A stretch of DNA of 64,000 bases from DASSJT01 sp035691065 (lineage in GTDB: Bacteria; Actinomycetota; Actinomycetes; Actinomycetales; Dermatophilaceae), in contig DASSJT010000157.1 of NCBI GenBank assembly GCA_035691065.1, positions 1 to 64,000 on the forward strand, given 5' to 3'. The translations under genes were made by a program, and so were the position numbers. Each line of letters starts with the position of its first letter. Positions within the stretch are counted from its first letter, which is position 1. Below, one piece after another: positions 28,318 to 41,772 of the stretch. The notes beneath the pieces are model-generated. The model had not been told where the DNA came from. It did no database searches and saw only the letters and a list, made by a program, of their open reading frames with translations.

Positions 28318-29861
28318 TCGGCTGAACCTTTGCTCGCGAAGATCTGTTCGAGGGCGCGGCGCAGCTCCTCGCGGTCGTCGAAGGGATGAACCGTACCCGC
28401 GACCTCCTGCCCCGTCTCGTGCCCTTTTCCCACGACCGCCACCGTGCTGCCGGGCCCGGCGCCGACGGCGGCCGCCACGGCCTCGCGGATGGCATCGGCC
28501 CGCGACCCCACGTCACGGAGCACCGCTTTCGTCCCGGCGGCGGAGGCTCCGGCGAGGACCGCCGCCCGGATCGCTGCCGGGTCCTCGGTTCGCGGGTTGT
28601 CGTCGGTCACGAAGACCACGTCGGCCCCGCGGGCGGCTGCAGCGCCCATCTCGGCGCGCTTCCCCCGGTCGCGGTCTCCGCCGGCGCCCAGGACGACGAC
28701 CAGGGCGCCCGCGGTGGCCGGGCGGAGGGCGGCGAGGGCCGCCGCGACCGCATCGGGCGTGTGGGCGTAGTCGACGACAGCAAGCGGCGTGTCCCCGGGC
28801 GCGGAGCTGTCGAGGGCGACCCGCTCCATGCGGCCGGGCACGTGCGGGTCGGTGAGCACCGCGCGGGCCGCTTCCTCGGGTGGCACGCCGATCTGGAGGA
28901 GCGCCACGGCGGCGAGGGCGGTGTTGGCCCGGTTGAAGTCACCGGGCAGCGCCGAGCGAAGCGGGAGGACCACTCCGCGACCGGTGAGGGTGAAAGCGCC
29001 TGGGTCGGACGTCCGCGGCTCGATGCGCCAGTCGGCCGGAACGCCGGTGCTGGACGCGACCGTGGTGACCGGGATGCCGGACCGGGCCACGAGCTCCCGG
29101 CCCCAGGCATCGTCGACGCAGACGACACCCTGACGCGCCCGCTCGGGGGTGAAGAGGCTGGCCTTCGCCTCGAAGTACTCCCGCATGGTGCCGTGGTAGT
29201 CGAGGTGGTCCTGCGAGAGGTTGGTGAAGAGGGCGATGTCGTAGACCACGCCGTCGACACGGTGCTGGGCGAGCGCGTGGCTGGACACCTCCATCACGCA
29301 GACGTCGGTGCCGCGCTGGTCCATCACCGCGAGCAGGGCGTGCAGGTCGGTTGCCTCCGGCGTCGTGCGGACGCTCTTGATGCGCTCGTCGCCGATGCGG
29401 GTCTCCACGGTGCCGATCAGGCCGGTATGCCGGTGGAGCGCCTCGAGTGCCGAGGCGAGCAGGTAGGCGGTGGTGGTCTTCCCGTTGGTGCCCGTGATGC
29501 CCACCAGGGCCAGCCTCAGGTGCTCCGTCCCGTAGACCAGAGCCGCCACCGAACCGAGCACCGACCGGGGCTGCTCGACCACGACCACGGGCACCGTGAC
29601 CCCCTCCTCGGCCAGGATGGCCCGGCCGTCGGCGTCGGTGATGACGGCGACGGCACCCGCCTCGACCGCCCCCCGCGCGTAACTGGCGCCGTGGGCGTTG
29701 GCACCCGGCAGGCCGGCATACAGGTCGCCTGGCTGCACCTCCCGCGAGTTGAGCGTCACTCCGGTGACGATGACCTCAGGCGCCGGGGCGGCTGCACCGA
29801 CGCGGCGCGCTATCGCGGCGAGCGGCGTGCGGGGGGCGGGCTGCGGTCGGGGGTTGGCCAC
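28314..29861 (-). CDS. murE: UDP-MurNAc-L-Ala-D-Glu ligase, meso-diaminopimelate type
   Basis: A 515-residue Mur ligase adding the third stem amino acid. The ATP loop is G-T-N-G-K-T-T-T. The motif D-D-N-P-R-T-E-D contains DNPR, which is associated with diaminopimelate rather than lysine specificity, so the wall is predicted to be DAP-based. It starts with GTG (CCTCGTGGCC), 11 bases after the ftsI stop. Confidence 0.95.
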   Translation of the reverse strand: MANPRPQPAPRTPLAAIARRVGAAAPAPEVIVTGVTLNSREVQPGDLYAGLPGANAHGASYARGAVEAGAVAVITDADGRAILAEEGVTVPVVVVEQPRSVLGSVAALVYGTEHLRLALVGITGTNGKTTTAYLLASALEALHRHTGLIGTVETRIGDERIKSVRTTPEATDLHALLAVMDQRGTDVCVMEVSSHALAQHRVDGVVYDIALFTNLSQDHLDYHGTMREYFEAKASLFTPERARQGVVCVDDAWGRELVARSGIPVTTVASSTGVPADWRIEPRTSDPGAFTLTGRGVVLPLRSALPGDFNRANTALAAVALLQIGVPPEEAARAVLTDPHVPGRMERVALDSSAPGDTPLAVVDYAHTPDAVAAALAALRPATAGALVVVLGAGGDRDRGKRAEMGAAAARGADVVFVTDDNPRTEDPAAIRAAVLAGASAAGTKAVLRDVGSRADAIREAVAAAVGAGPGSTVAVVGKGHETGQEVAGTVHPFDDREELRRALEQIFASKGSAD

Positions 29862-29872
29862 GAGGAGCGAGG

Positions 29873-32638
<2,766 letters not shown>

Positions 32639-32823
32639 GGCTGTCCCCCTCTCAGCAGGGTGGTCGTTGTGCAGGTCGCTGCTCTGGGCACGTGGCCGGC
32701 TCAGCGCTGCCTCGTCCTTGGTCGGTCCTTGGCTGGTCCTTGGCTCGTGATGGGCTGGTTCCTGCGACGCCGCGAGCGGTCGAGTGCTGCGACGACCCTC
32801 ACAGCTCCTGGGTGGCTGTCTGT

Positions 32824-33537
32824 CTAGGGACTGGTCGTGGCCGTGGGCGAGGCGGTGGGCGAGACGGTGGGGGACGCCGTCGGCGCGGTGGTTGGCGACG
32901 TCGCGGAGGTGCGCGGCGACTTGGTGATGGTCGTCTTCGTGGTAGTCGTCCTGGTCTTGGCGTCGACCGTCGTGACCGTGGTGACGACCTCACCGTTGGG
33001 TCGGACCGAGACGAGGGTCGTGATGGTGAGGCTGCCCTTCTTCACCACGGTCTTCTTCGGCGCGGGTGCCGTGGGCCTGGGCTGGCGAGCCGGCACCAGA
33101 ACCGGTGCCGGTGCCGTGACAACGGCGTACCCGGGGTCTCGCTCGGCCGCCTTGGCCACGCCGAGGATCTTCCCGTCGCTCAGCCGAAGGAATGCCACCG
33201 AGTCGGCCGGCACCATGCCCAGTGCGCGGGCCTGACGGGCCAGCTGTCCGGGAGCTCGCTGGGCGTCGATCGCCTGGGTGAGCGCCTCCTGGGTGTCGTC
33301 GAGCTCTCCGGACCGCGCCTGGAGGTCGTGCAGGACGAAGGAGCCCTGGGCCAGGGCGGTGTTGAGCAGGAGGACGGCGAGCAGCCCACCGGCGAGCAGG
33401 GTGACGCAGAGCGCCGCGAAGAGCCCACCACGCGGCTCCCCCGCACCACCCGGCACGACGCGCAGCCGCTGCGGCGAGCTCTCCCGCCGGACGGGCGCAC
33501 GCGCGGCAACCCGCGCTGTGGCACTGGTCTGGCTCAT
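32824..33537 (-). CDS. ftsL: FtsL-like division protein with Thr/Pro-rich tail
   Basis: A 237-residue bitopic membrane protein in the ftsL position. A basic cytoplasmic N-terminus (1-37), a single membrane helix (about 40-60) and a short coiled coil (about 65-100) are followed by an unusual external tail of about 110 residues, rich in Thr, Ser, Pro and Lys, ending in TASPT-like repeats. Identification rests mainly on position between rsmH and ftsI plus topology. The ATG has a GGAG site and overlaps the rsmH stop (ATGA). A 185-base gap separates it from ftsI. Confidence 0.82.
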   Translation of the reverse strand: MSQTSATARVAARAPVRRESSPQRLRVVPGGAGEPRGGLFAALCVTLLAGGLLAVLLLNTALAQGSFVLHDLQARSGELDDTQEALTQAIDAQRAPGQLARQARALGMVPADSVAFLRLSDGKILGVAKAAERDPGYAVVTAPAPVLVPARQPRPTAPAPKKTVVKKGSLTITTLVSVRPNGEVVTTVTTVDAKTRTTTTKTTITKSPRTSATSPTTAPTASPTVSPTASPTATTSP

Positions 33538-34511
33538 CGCTGCTCCTTTCGTGCGCGAGTCCGCTCCGCGGCCCGCAGCCGGGCGGAGGCTGACCTCGGG
33601 TTGGCGGCCTTCTCCTCCGGGGTGGGCTCCTCTGCCCCGCGGGTGAGCAGGCGGAGGTATGCCGTGTGCTCGGGTAGCTCGACCGGTAGCCCCTCGGGTG
33701 CGCTGCTGCGAGCACCGGCGGCGAAGACCCGCTTGGTGATGCGGTCCTCCAGCGAGTGGTAGCTGAGCACCGCGATGCGACCGCCTACGCGCAGTGATTC
33801 GACCGCGGCGGGCAGCGCCGACTCCCAGGCGCGCAGCTCGGCGTTGACCTCGATCCGCAGGGCCTGGAAAGTGCGCTTGGCGGGGTGGCCGCCGCTTCTC
33901 TGGGAAGCCGCAGGGATCACCCGCCGCAGCAGCTCGACCAGCCGGCCGGATGTGGTGAATGGGGCAGCGGCCCGCTCCCGGACGATGGCCGCGGCCACCT
34001 TCCGGGCGAAGCGCTCCTCGCCGTACCGCCGCAGGACCCGCTCCAGGTCTGCGGCGTCATAGGTGTTGAGGATGTCAGCCGCGGTGGGGCCCGACCCCTG
34101 GTCCATGCGCATGTCCAGCGGTGCGTCGTGCGCATAGGCGAAGCCGCGCTCGGCCTCGTCGAGCTGGAGGGAGGACACGCCGAGGTCGAACAGGACGGCC
34201 GAGGTCTCCCCGACACCTGCCTGCGCAAGGACCGTGGGCAGCTCGTCGTAGACCGCGTGGGCCAGCGTGAGCCGGTCGGCGAACGGGCTTAGGCGCCCCT
34301 CGGCCAGGGCGAGCGCCTCGCGGTCCCGGTCGATGCCGAGCCCTCGCGCCAGGGGGCAGGCCCGCAGGAGGGCTTCCATGTGGCCGCCCATGCCCAGGGT
34401 GGCGTCGGCGTAGACCGCACCAGGCTGTTGCAGGGCGGGCGAGAGCAGCTCGACGACACGCTCGCGCATGACCGGCACGTGGCGGTCAGCGGCCGTTCCC
34501 CGAGTGCTCAT
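33534..34511 (-). CDS. rsmH: 16S rRNA (cytosine-1402-N4) methyltransferase
   Basis: A 325-residue SAM-dependent methyltransferase of the MraW family. Motifs: H-V-P-V-M near the start, A-D-A-T-L-G-M-G-G-H for SAM binding, F-D-L-G-V-S-S-L-Q-L-D, and S-Y-H-S-L-E-D-R. ATG at 34511 with GGAAAG upstream gives the family's usual N-terminus; the long upstream frame runs through non-coding DNA. Confidence 0.95.
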   Translation of the reverse strand: MSTRGTAADRHVPVMRERVVELLSPALQQPGAVYADATLGMGGHMEALLRACPLARGLGIDRDREALALAEGRLSPFADRLTLAHAVYDELPTVLAQAGVGETSAVLFDLGVSSLQLDEAERGFAYAHDAPLDMRMDQGSGPTAADILNTYDAADLERVLRRYGEERFARKVAAAIVRERAAAPFTTSGRLVELLRRVIPAASQRSGGHPAKRTFQALRIEVNAELRAWESALPAAVESLRVGGRIAVLSYHSLEDRITKRVFAAGARSSAPEGLPVELPEHTAYLRLLTRGAEEPTPEEKAANPRSASARLRAAERTRARKEQR

Positions 34512-34819
34512 GAGCGTCTTTCCGATCCGTTGGTGCGGGCTGCGTCTGGCGGGCGGTGTCGTATCGCTGTCTGTCGTTTGCGAATGCGCTGGGTGCGGTC
34601 CGTGCGATCGGCGGCTGGAGGTCCTGGTGTCAGGTCCCCATCCGCCCTGCGCCCGACGCGGGGGAAGTCGCGCCGGGTGGCGAGCGGCTGGAGACCTGGC
34701 ACCAGGTGGGTCAGTTGCCGGGGTTGTGCCGTTGGTGCTCTGGAAGTGCTGGGCCGCGGCCTGGTCGGGGCCACCATGTCGCGGCAGTCGTTGGGATGGA
34801 GTCGGTGGCGATGGCGCTG
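34512..34819. other. Gap between mraZ and rsmH
   Basis: About 308 bases without a supported gene. It holds a small palindrome (ACCTGG-C-ACCAGGT, about 34692-34705) but no clear promoter or terminator. A gap here is unusual for an otherwise tight cluster, so a processing site or secondary promoter is possible. Confidence 0.4.
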
Positions 34820-35251
34820 CTAGAGCAGTCCGGGGATCACCTCCTCGGCCTGGTCGGCGTAGGCCTGCTCGGTGCTCTCCAGGTAGGAGGTCCACGCGGC
34901 TGAGTCCCACACCTCGACCCGGGCTCCGGCGCCGATGACGGTGCAGTCCCGCTCGAGCCCCGCATAGGTGCGCAGGTTGGCGGGGATGGTCACCCGGCCC
35001 TGCTTGTCGGGAACCTCGTCGGAGGCCCCCGAGAGGAACACCCGCATGTAGTCGCGAGCCGCTCGGCTGGTCGTGGGTGCCTCACGCATCTGCTCGGCCA
35101 CCTTCATGAACTCATCCATCGGGAAGACGTAGAGACACCGTTCTTGGCCGCGCGTGACGACCAGGCCACTGGCAAGCCGGTCCCGGAACTTGGCGGGCAG
35201 GAAGAGCCGGCCCTTGTCGTCCAGGCGCGGGTTGTGCGTGCCCAAGAACAC
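34820..35251 (-). CDS. mraZ: Transcriptional regulator MraZ
   Basis: A 143-residue DNA-binding protein with two SpoVT-AbrB-like halves; each half has the D-x-K-G-R motif (LDDKGRLFLP near residue 10 and PDKQGRVTIP near 83). It represses or modulates the division cluster from its own promoter. The GTG at 35251 has a GGGAGGTGAG site; the open frame from 35287 adds 12 residues not seen in the family. Operator boxes lie 54-85 bases upstream. Confidence 0.94.
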   Translation of the reverse strand: MFLGTHNPRLDDKGRLFLPAKFRDRLASGLVVTRGQERCLYVFPMDEFMKVAEQMREAPTTSRAARDYMRVFLSGASDEVPDKQGRVTIPANLRTYAGLERDCTVIGAGARVEVWDSAAWTSYLESTEQAYADQAEEVIPGLL

Positions 35252-35304
35252 GTGCGGCTCACCTCCCGAGGTCCTCTCGCGGTCCACTGCTGCGCTCCGT
35301 GGAG

Positions 35305-35336
35305 CCCCACCTTACTCCACTTTGCCCCACCCACAC
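35305..35336 (-). promoter_or_regulatory. MraZ operator: GTGGRG boxes at 10-bp spacing
   Basis: On the minus strand, GTGGGG (35325-35330), GTGGAG (35315-35320) and GTGGGG (35305-35310) repeat every 10 bases, with a weaker GTGTGG just upstream. MraZ binds direct repeats of this type before mraZ in many bacteria. Ten-base spacing places the boxes on one helix face. The divergent moxR start is about 270 bases away. Confidence 0.8.
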
Positions 35337-35603
35337 CGAAAGTATGCACTGAAAGGGCGCCCGCTGCCGGCGTTCTTGCAGGTCACTCCTCGTGGAGGGG
35401 TGTGGAGGGCAACTTCCCGGCAGCGCCGTCGGCGGCGCGTCGGTGCACAAGAAATGCGGGAAAGAGCGACACGCAGGCGTCGATTTCCCGCCAGAAACGC
35501 GGCAGACCGCATGTCGCAGGTCACAGGTTCGACACCGGGGCTGTCGGCGGCGGAGCGAAGTGGGGGAAAATCGAACCACCAGGCCGGAGTGGGAGGTAGC
35601 TCA

Positions 35604-36662
<1,059 letters not shown>

Positions 36663-36669
36663 GGCGACG

Positions 36670-37935
36670 ATGCGCAGGCTGCGCGACGTCCTCACCACCC
36701 GCGGTCGGTCCTTCGTGGCCGCGGGGGCGACCCTCGCCCTGTCCGGAATGGTGCTGGGCTTCTCCGACCTGACCCGTTGCGGTGTTCTGCTCGTGTCGCT
36801 GCCGGTGGTCTCCGGCCTGCTGATGCGGCGGCACTCGCTGCGGCTGGCCCTCGAGCGCTCCCCCAGGCCCAGCCGGGTCGCCATCGACGAGCCGGCCATC
36901 GTCACGGTCGGGATCGAGAACCGCGCACCGACCAAGACCCCATTGCTCATGGCCGAGGAGCAGCTCGACTACGCGCTCGGCGACCGCCCGCGCTTCGTGG
37001 TCCCGCCGCTCCGGGCGGGCGAGCGCTGCAGCGTCACCTACACCGTGCGCTCTCACATCCGGGGCCGACACCGGCTCGGGCCGCTCGGCGTCCGGCTGCG
37101 CGACCCGTTCGGCCTGACCTCGCGGGTCGGCGCAGTCAGCGGGAGCGGCGAGCTGATCGTCCTGCCGCGCATCGAGCCGCTCGGATCGGGCCGTCCGCCG
37201 GGCAACGGCATCGGCGCCGAGGGTGCGATCCCCCACATGGTCGCGCTCCATGGTGAAGACGACGTGTCCGTCCGCGAGTACCGCGACGGTGACGACCTGC
37301 GCCGCATCCATTGGCCGGCCACGGCCCGCACCGGCGACCTCATGGTCCGCCAGGAGGACCGGCCTGCGCGCCGCCGGGCCGTCATCCTGCTGGACTCGCG
37401 CGCCAGCGCGCACCGGGGCTCTGGCAGCGCGAGCTCGTTCGAGTGGGCCGTGACTGCCGCCGCGTCGATCTCTGCGCACCTCATCCACCAGAGGTATGCC
37501 GTGCACCTCGCCACCGCGGAGACCGTCGAGGACTCCCAGGTGGCGGCACCTCTGGAGTACGAGCAGATGCTCGACGTCCTCGCCGTGGCCCAGACCGGGC
37601 GCGACCAGGACCTCAGCGAGGTGCTCCACAGCGCCCACCCGGTCACCGGCGCCGGCGGGCTCGTCGTGGCCATCCTTGCGGGCCTCACCGGCGACCAGGC
37701 GCGACAGGTGGCCGCCCTGCGCCAGCCGGGAGGCGTTGGCCTGGCGATGATCCTCGACACCGACACCTTCAACGGCGGGCGCGGCCCGCGCAACGACGTC
37801 TCGGAGATCACGCAGGCGGCGGCCGAGGTGTTGCACAATGCCGGTTGGTCAGCCCTGGGCGTCCCGGCGGGACGGTCAGTCGCGACGGTGTGGGGCTCCC
37901 TGTCCTCCAGCTCGACGCCGGCGGGTGTGCGGTGA
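36670..37935 (+). CDS. DUF58 protein
   Basis: A 421-residue protein with two N-terminal membrane helices (about residues 15-50) and a DUF58 core marked by R-E-Y-R-D-G-D-D-L-R-R-I-H-W, followed by a von Willebrand A-like segment (AVILLDSRAS). DUF58 proteins accompany MoxR ATPases. It starts 7 bases after moxR and its stop overlaps the next start (GTGA), so all three genes form an operon. Cellular role unknown. Confidence 0.9.
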   Translation: MRRLRDVLTTRGRSFVAAGATLALSGMVLGFSDLTRCGVLLVSLPVVSGLLMRRHSLRLALERSPRPSRVAIDEPAIVTVGIENRAPTKTPLLMAEEQLDYALGDRPRFVVPPLRAGERCSVTYTVRSHIRGRHRLGPLGVRLRDPFGLTSRVGAVSGSGELIVLPRIEPLGSGRPPGNGIGAEGAIPHMVALHGEDDVSVREYRDGDDLRRIHWPATARTGDLMVRQEDRPARRRAVILLDSRASAHRGSGSASSFEWAVTAAASISAHLIHQRYAVHLATAETVEDSQVAAPLEYEQMLDVLAVAQTGRDQDLSEVLHSAHPVTGAGGLVVAILAGLTGDQARQVAALRQPGGVGLAMILDTDTFNGGRGPRNDVSEITQAAAEVLHNAGWSALGVPAGRSVATVWGSLSSSSTPAGVR

Positions 37936-40295
37936 GCCGGGCCCGGACGAGCGACACCCTGCTCGCCGCACTGGCGATGGTGTCGGTCACCTGGCCGATC
38001 CTCACCCTGTTCGCACCCGCAGACTGGGTGCGGCCCATGCTGGTCATGGTGGGCGTCGTCGCCCTCTCCGGCATGGCAGGCCGCCTCGTTTTCAACCGTG
38101 GGGCCACGGTCGGGGCCTTCCAGGTCGGCGCCACGGTCCTCGGAGCATCGTGGATGTTCGGGCGCGGCCACCTCTGGCACGGCCTGCCCGGCCTCGACAC
38201 CGTCCTGGCGTTCAACAACCTGCTCTACCAGGCCCGGCTCACCATCCAGTCGTTCTCCGCGCCGGCGCCCACCAACCGCGGGGTCATCGTCGGGATCGCG
38301 CTGGTGGTGGCACTTTTCGCGATCGCTGTGGACTACCTGGCGGTGACCCGCCACTCGCCGGCACTGGCCGGCCTGCCGCTGCTCACGGCATACCTCATCT
38401 CCGCCGCAAACACCGGCGAGGCGCTCTCCCTGCGCTACTTCGTCCTCCCGGCCGCCCTGTGGCTGGTGATGGTGGGCCGACAAGGGGTCGGCCTACTGCG
38501 CCGCTGGGGAACATCGACACCCCTCATGTCCAGCGGCAGGTCCGGCGACGCCGACGGGACCCTCGCGTTCGCGAGCACGGGCCGGCTCCTGGGCGCAGCG
38601 GGTCTGGTGCTGGCCGTGATCATGCCGATGATCCTTCCTCACATGCCCACCCACTTCCTCGCCGAAGGCCTCGGACAGTCGGAGCAGGGGTCGGGGTTCT
38701 CGGGCGACGCCTTCCGGCTCGACAGCACGCTCGACATCAAGGACAACCTCGCGTCGCGGTCGGAGCGCCCGGTCCTGAGGTACACCACCAGCGACGCCAT
38801 CCCCCAGCCCCTGCGAGTAGAGGTGGTGACCAACTTCGCCGACGGCGAGTGGCGCACCCGGAGGATGCGCACCGAGCTGAGCACCCATCCCCGCGTCCCC
38901 GAGCCAGCAGGCTACGTCGTGGGCAGTGCAAGGCAGGAGCGCATCCGGGTGGCCGACAACCGGGTCCGACCGCCGCAGCTGGCTGCGCCCTACCCGATCC
39001 GCTCGGCGGACGTCGACGGGGCGCCCTGGGGCGTCAACTCCAACCTCAGCCCGCGCATCGGCATCAAGGTCGACTCCTATGAGGTGACCTACCTCCACCA
39101 GAACCCGGCGGCGACAGTCCTCAACCAGCCGCTCGCTGCCCCTGCTTCCGAGGTGGAGTTCCGCGAGGAGCTCGAGGTCGACCCGGCGTCCGCAAAGGTC
39201 GTCGACGACCTCGTCAAGTCCCTCGTGCCGGCGGGGGCATCGCGGATCGAGGCCGCCCGGCGGATCCAGGCCTACCTGCGCGGTACCGACTTCAGCTACA
39301 GCCTGACCTTGGCCGACCGCGTGTCCGAGGTGGGCGGTCGACGGGTGGGGCAGGACCCGATCTCGCAGTTCCTCGCCACCAAACAGGGCTACTGTGTGCA
39401 GTTCGCCACTGCCATGGTGATGATGGCCCGGTCCCTCGGCATCCCGGCGCGCATGGCGATCGGTTTCCTGCCGGGCACCGTCGACCGCGGCACCTACACC
39501 GTGCGGGAGGCCGACGCCCACGCGTGGCCCGAGCTCTACTTCGAGGGTGCCGGGTGGCTTGCCTTCGAGGCCACCCCCGCCGCCCGCGCCCCCGTTGTCC
39601 CGGTCTACTCACAGCGCCAGACCGAGACGATCACCACGACGGCGCCCACCCTCAGCACAGGCGCGACGTCGGCACCAACGCGCACCGGGCCCGAGGGCCG
39701 CAACGACCCAGGGGCGACGTCCGACGTCCAGGGCGCCACGACCGGCAACCCGTTCACACAGGCACTCGTTGCGCTGAAGTCCCTCCCGTGGACCACCTGG
39801 CTGCTCATCACGCTGGTCCTCGCGGTGCTGGGCGGGCTGTCCGTTCCTGCGGCAGCGCGGGCCCGCCACCGCAGGGCACTCATGGAGGCTGCCGACTCCG
39901 CCGAGCGGGTCGAGGTGGAGTGGCAGTCGATGGTCCGCCGCATCGCGGACCTGGGGGTGAGCCCGCCCGTGGGCAGCACCCCGCGGCAGGCCGGTCAGTA
40001 CCTGCGGCACGAGGGCTACCTCACCGGCGAGGACGCCGAGGCCCTCGGTCGGGTGGTCGCCACGCTGGAGCGCTCGCGGTACGCACCGCCGGGCGATCCG
40101 CTCCCCGACATCGGGCCCGACTCGCGGGCCGTCGTGCAGGCGGTGAGCACATCGCGCCGGCGCAAGGACCGCCTGCGCGCGACCTGGCTGCCGCAGGAGG
40201 GCGTGGTCCAGTGGCGCGACGGCTGGTATGCCGTCAGCTCGGCTCCCGCGCGCGGAGTCGCCTGGGTGCGCGCCCGGCTCGTGCGACGCCACTGA
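37932..40295 (+). CDS. Membrane transglutaminase-like protein (TgpA family)
   Basis: A 787-residue protein with about six N-terminal membrane helices (residues 10-240), an extracytoplasmic transglutaminase/protease-like domain, one more helix (about 620-640) and a C-terminal DUF4129-like tail. The papain-type triad region is visible: C in Q-G-Y-C-V-Q-F-A (about residue 488) and H in A-D-A-H-A-W-P-E (about 527), with an acidic residue shortly after. The substrate is unknown; members are linked to wall-associated or secreted protein processing. The GTG overlaps the DUF58 stop. Confidence 0.9.
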   Translation: MSRARTSDTLLAALAMVSVTWPILTLFAPADWVRPMLVMVGVVALSGMAGRLVFNRGATVGAFQVGATVLGASWMFGRGHLWHGLPGLDTVLAFNNLLYQARLTIQSFSAPAPTNRGVIVGIALVVALFAIAVDYLAVTRHSPALAGLPLLTAYLISAANTGEALSLRYFVLPAALWLVMVGRQGVGLLRRWGTSTPLMSSGRSGDADGTLAFASTGRLLGAAGLVLAVIMPMILPHMPTHFLAEGLGQSEQGSGFSGDAFRLDSTLDIKDNLASRSERPVLRYTTSDAIPQPLRVEVVTNFADGEWRTRRMRTELSTHPRVPEPAGYVVGSARQERIRVADNRVRPPQLAAPYPIRSADVDGAPWGVNSNLSPRIGIKVDSYEVTYLHQNPAATVLNQPLAAPASEVEFREELEVDPASAKVVDDLVKSLVPAGASRIEAARRIQAYLRGTDFSYSLTLADRVSEVGGRRVGQDPISQFLATKQGYCVQFATAMVMMARSLGIPARMAIGFLPGTVDRGTYTVREADAHAWPELYFEGAGWLAFEATPAARAPVVPVYSQRQTETITTTAPTLSTGATSAPTRTGPEGRNDPGATSDVQGATTGNPFTQALVALKSLPWTTWLLITLVLAVLGGLSVPAAARARHRRALMEAADSAERVEVEWQSMVRRIADLGVSPPVGSTPRQAGQYLRHEGYLTGEDAEALGRVVATLERSRYAPPGDPLPDIGPDSRAVVQAVSTSRRRKDRLRATWLPQEGVVQWRDGWYAVSSAPARGVAWVRARLVRRH

Positions 40296-40334
40296 GCCCG
40301 GGATCCGGCTCGCGCCGCCCGTGCGGGACACCAC

Positions 40335-40742
40335 ATGATGCTGCCCTTCACTCTCGACACGGTGAGGCTGTTCCTGCACGTGCTCGCTGCCACCGTGTGG
40401 GTCGGTGGGCAGATCACGCTCGCGGTCCTCGTTCCGACCCTTCGGCGGATCAGTGGCGAGGCGCCGCGAGCTGCTGCCCGCCGCTTCAACCAGGTCGCTT
40501 GGCCGGCCTTCGGAGTCCTGGTGCTCACGGGGGTCTGGAACATCGTCGCTGAGTCCGGCGAGAAGCATGAGCGGGGATACGGGACCACCCTCGCAGTGAA
40601 GGTCGTGGTGGTAGCCCTCTCGGGTGGTGCCGCATTCCTCCACGCCCGAGCACAAGGCAGGACAGCTCTTGCCGTCTGGGGTGCGATTTCGGGCGTCACT
40701 GCGTTGTTGGCAGTGGTCCTCGGGGTGGCTCTCGCCGGCTGA
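40335..40742 (+). CDS. CopD-like four-helix membrane protein
   Basis: A 135-residue membrane protein with four hydrophobic segments. The first helix has the H-x-x-x-A-x-x-V-W-V-G-G pattern seen in the CopD/YcnJ copper-resistance and DUF2269-like families. No copper-binding partner gene is next to it, so a role in metal transport is only suggested. The start (ATG ATG at 40335/40338) lacks a clear ribosome site. It may be read through from the transglutaminase gene 39 bases upstream. Confidence 0.75.
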   Translation: MMLPFTLDTVRLFLHVLAATVWVGGQITLAVLVPTLRRISGEAPRAAARRFNQVAWPAFGVLVLTGVWNIVAESGEKHERGYGTTLAVKVVVVALSGGAAFLHARAQGRTALAVWGAISGVTALLAVVLGVALAG

Positions 40743-40938
40743 CGCATTCTGCGGCCACGGCGTCACGCCAGCCGGCTCGATCCCGCGGCAGTCGTGCCGC
40801 CGCAGGCCGTCCGCAGCCGGCCGGCATACGTCAGCAACACTGTGGGGACCGAAGCCTGACCTGAGGTCGACCCGCAGTCGATCCCAGGGGATCGGACTCG
40901 GAGACGGACGACATCCAGCGAACGAAGGAGCTCTCGGC

Positions 40939-41364
40939 ATGAGCAGCGGCACAGCCACTCAGCAGCACCCAGCGATCGTCGCCGAGATGGAGCGGCGGGC
41001 CGCGAACGCACAGTTGCGCGCGGCGGACCGGATCACAGCGTTCGCGGGCTCGATGACCTTCGTGTACATCCACGCCGTCCTCTTCGGTCTGTGGATGCTG
41101 GTGTTCGAGCGCAGCCCGTGGCCCACCCTGACGCTGATCGTCTCGCTGGAGGCGATCTTCCTGTCGACCTTCGTCATGATCGGCCAGAACCGGCAGGCGG
41201 CGTTCGCGGCGGCCAAGGCGCAGCACGACTTCGTCGAGTCAGAGCTGGAGCTCAAGACGAACACCGAGCTCACGCGCCAGATCCACCTGCTGACGACCGA
41301 GCTGCACCGCCGTGTCATCGGTGATGCGGCGGCGCCCGACACGGGATCGGGCGCCGTGCGCTGA
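40939..41364 (+). CDS. DUF1003 membrane protein
   Basis: A 141-residue protein with two membrane helices (about residues 38-58 and 65-88) followed by a charged helix. The pattern RITAFAGSMTFVYIH... FLSTFVMIGQNRQ is the DUF1003 signature. Function unknown. The ATG at 40939 has a GAAGGAG site 10 bases upstream; the longer frame is rejected. The 196-base gap before it contains one GGCATAC word and no evident gene. Confidence 0.9.
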   Translation: MSSGTATQQHPAIVAEMERRAANAQLRAADRITAFAGSMTFVYIHAVLFGLWMLVFERSPWPTLTLIVSLEAIFLSTFVMIGQNRQAAFAAAKAQHDFVESELELKTNTELTRQIHLLTTELHRRVIGDAAAPDTGSGAVR

Positions 41365-41418
41365 GCTCCCACTAAGTTGCCGCACTGGACTGGCGCGAGA
41401 CCCGCGCGGCGGCGGCAA

Positions 41419-41772
41419 CTAGTTTCCGGTCCGCGCGATCGTGATCGGTCCCACGACGGAGAAGGTGCCATCCGCGCCTTTCTCACCCCACCTCGACACG
41501 AAGTCGCACGTGATGGCCTGTCCCACGAAGCCGGTCTTGGTCCCCCAGGTGCGTGAGTCGAGCGGCTCGAGCCCGTCGTACGAAGCCGGTGGCGCCTCCT
41601 GGTAGCCCTCCATGAGGTAGTGCCCATCGCTGAGGATGACGTAGTGGCCGGCGAGCTCCCCAGTCGTGATCCAGAGCGTCCCCGAGGGCGCACGGCCACC
41701 CAGGTGGTCGCGCACTGGGGACGGCTGAGTGCTGTGGTCCTGACCTGCGCAAACGTGGAGAATGGGAGTCAT
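41419..41772 (-). CDS. Unknown small protein
   Basis: A 117-residue protein with codon use like its neighbours (third positions mostly G or C), but no family I recognise. It is rich in Gly, Tyr and Trp, lacks a signal peptide or membrane helix, and contains a central segment TTGELAGHYVILSDGHYL that looks like beta structure. Start could be ATG 41772 or 41790; neither has a good ribosome site. It converges with the DUF1003 gene. Confidence 0.55.
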   Translation of the reverse strand: MTPILHVCAGQDHSTQPSPVRDHLGGRAPSGTLWITTGELAGHYVILSDGHYLMEGYQEAPPASYDGLEPLDSRTWGTKTGFVGQAITCDFVSRWGEKGADGTFSVVGPITIARTGN

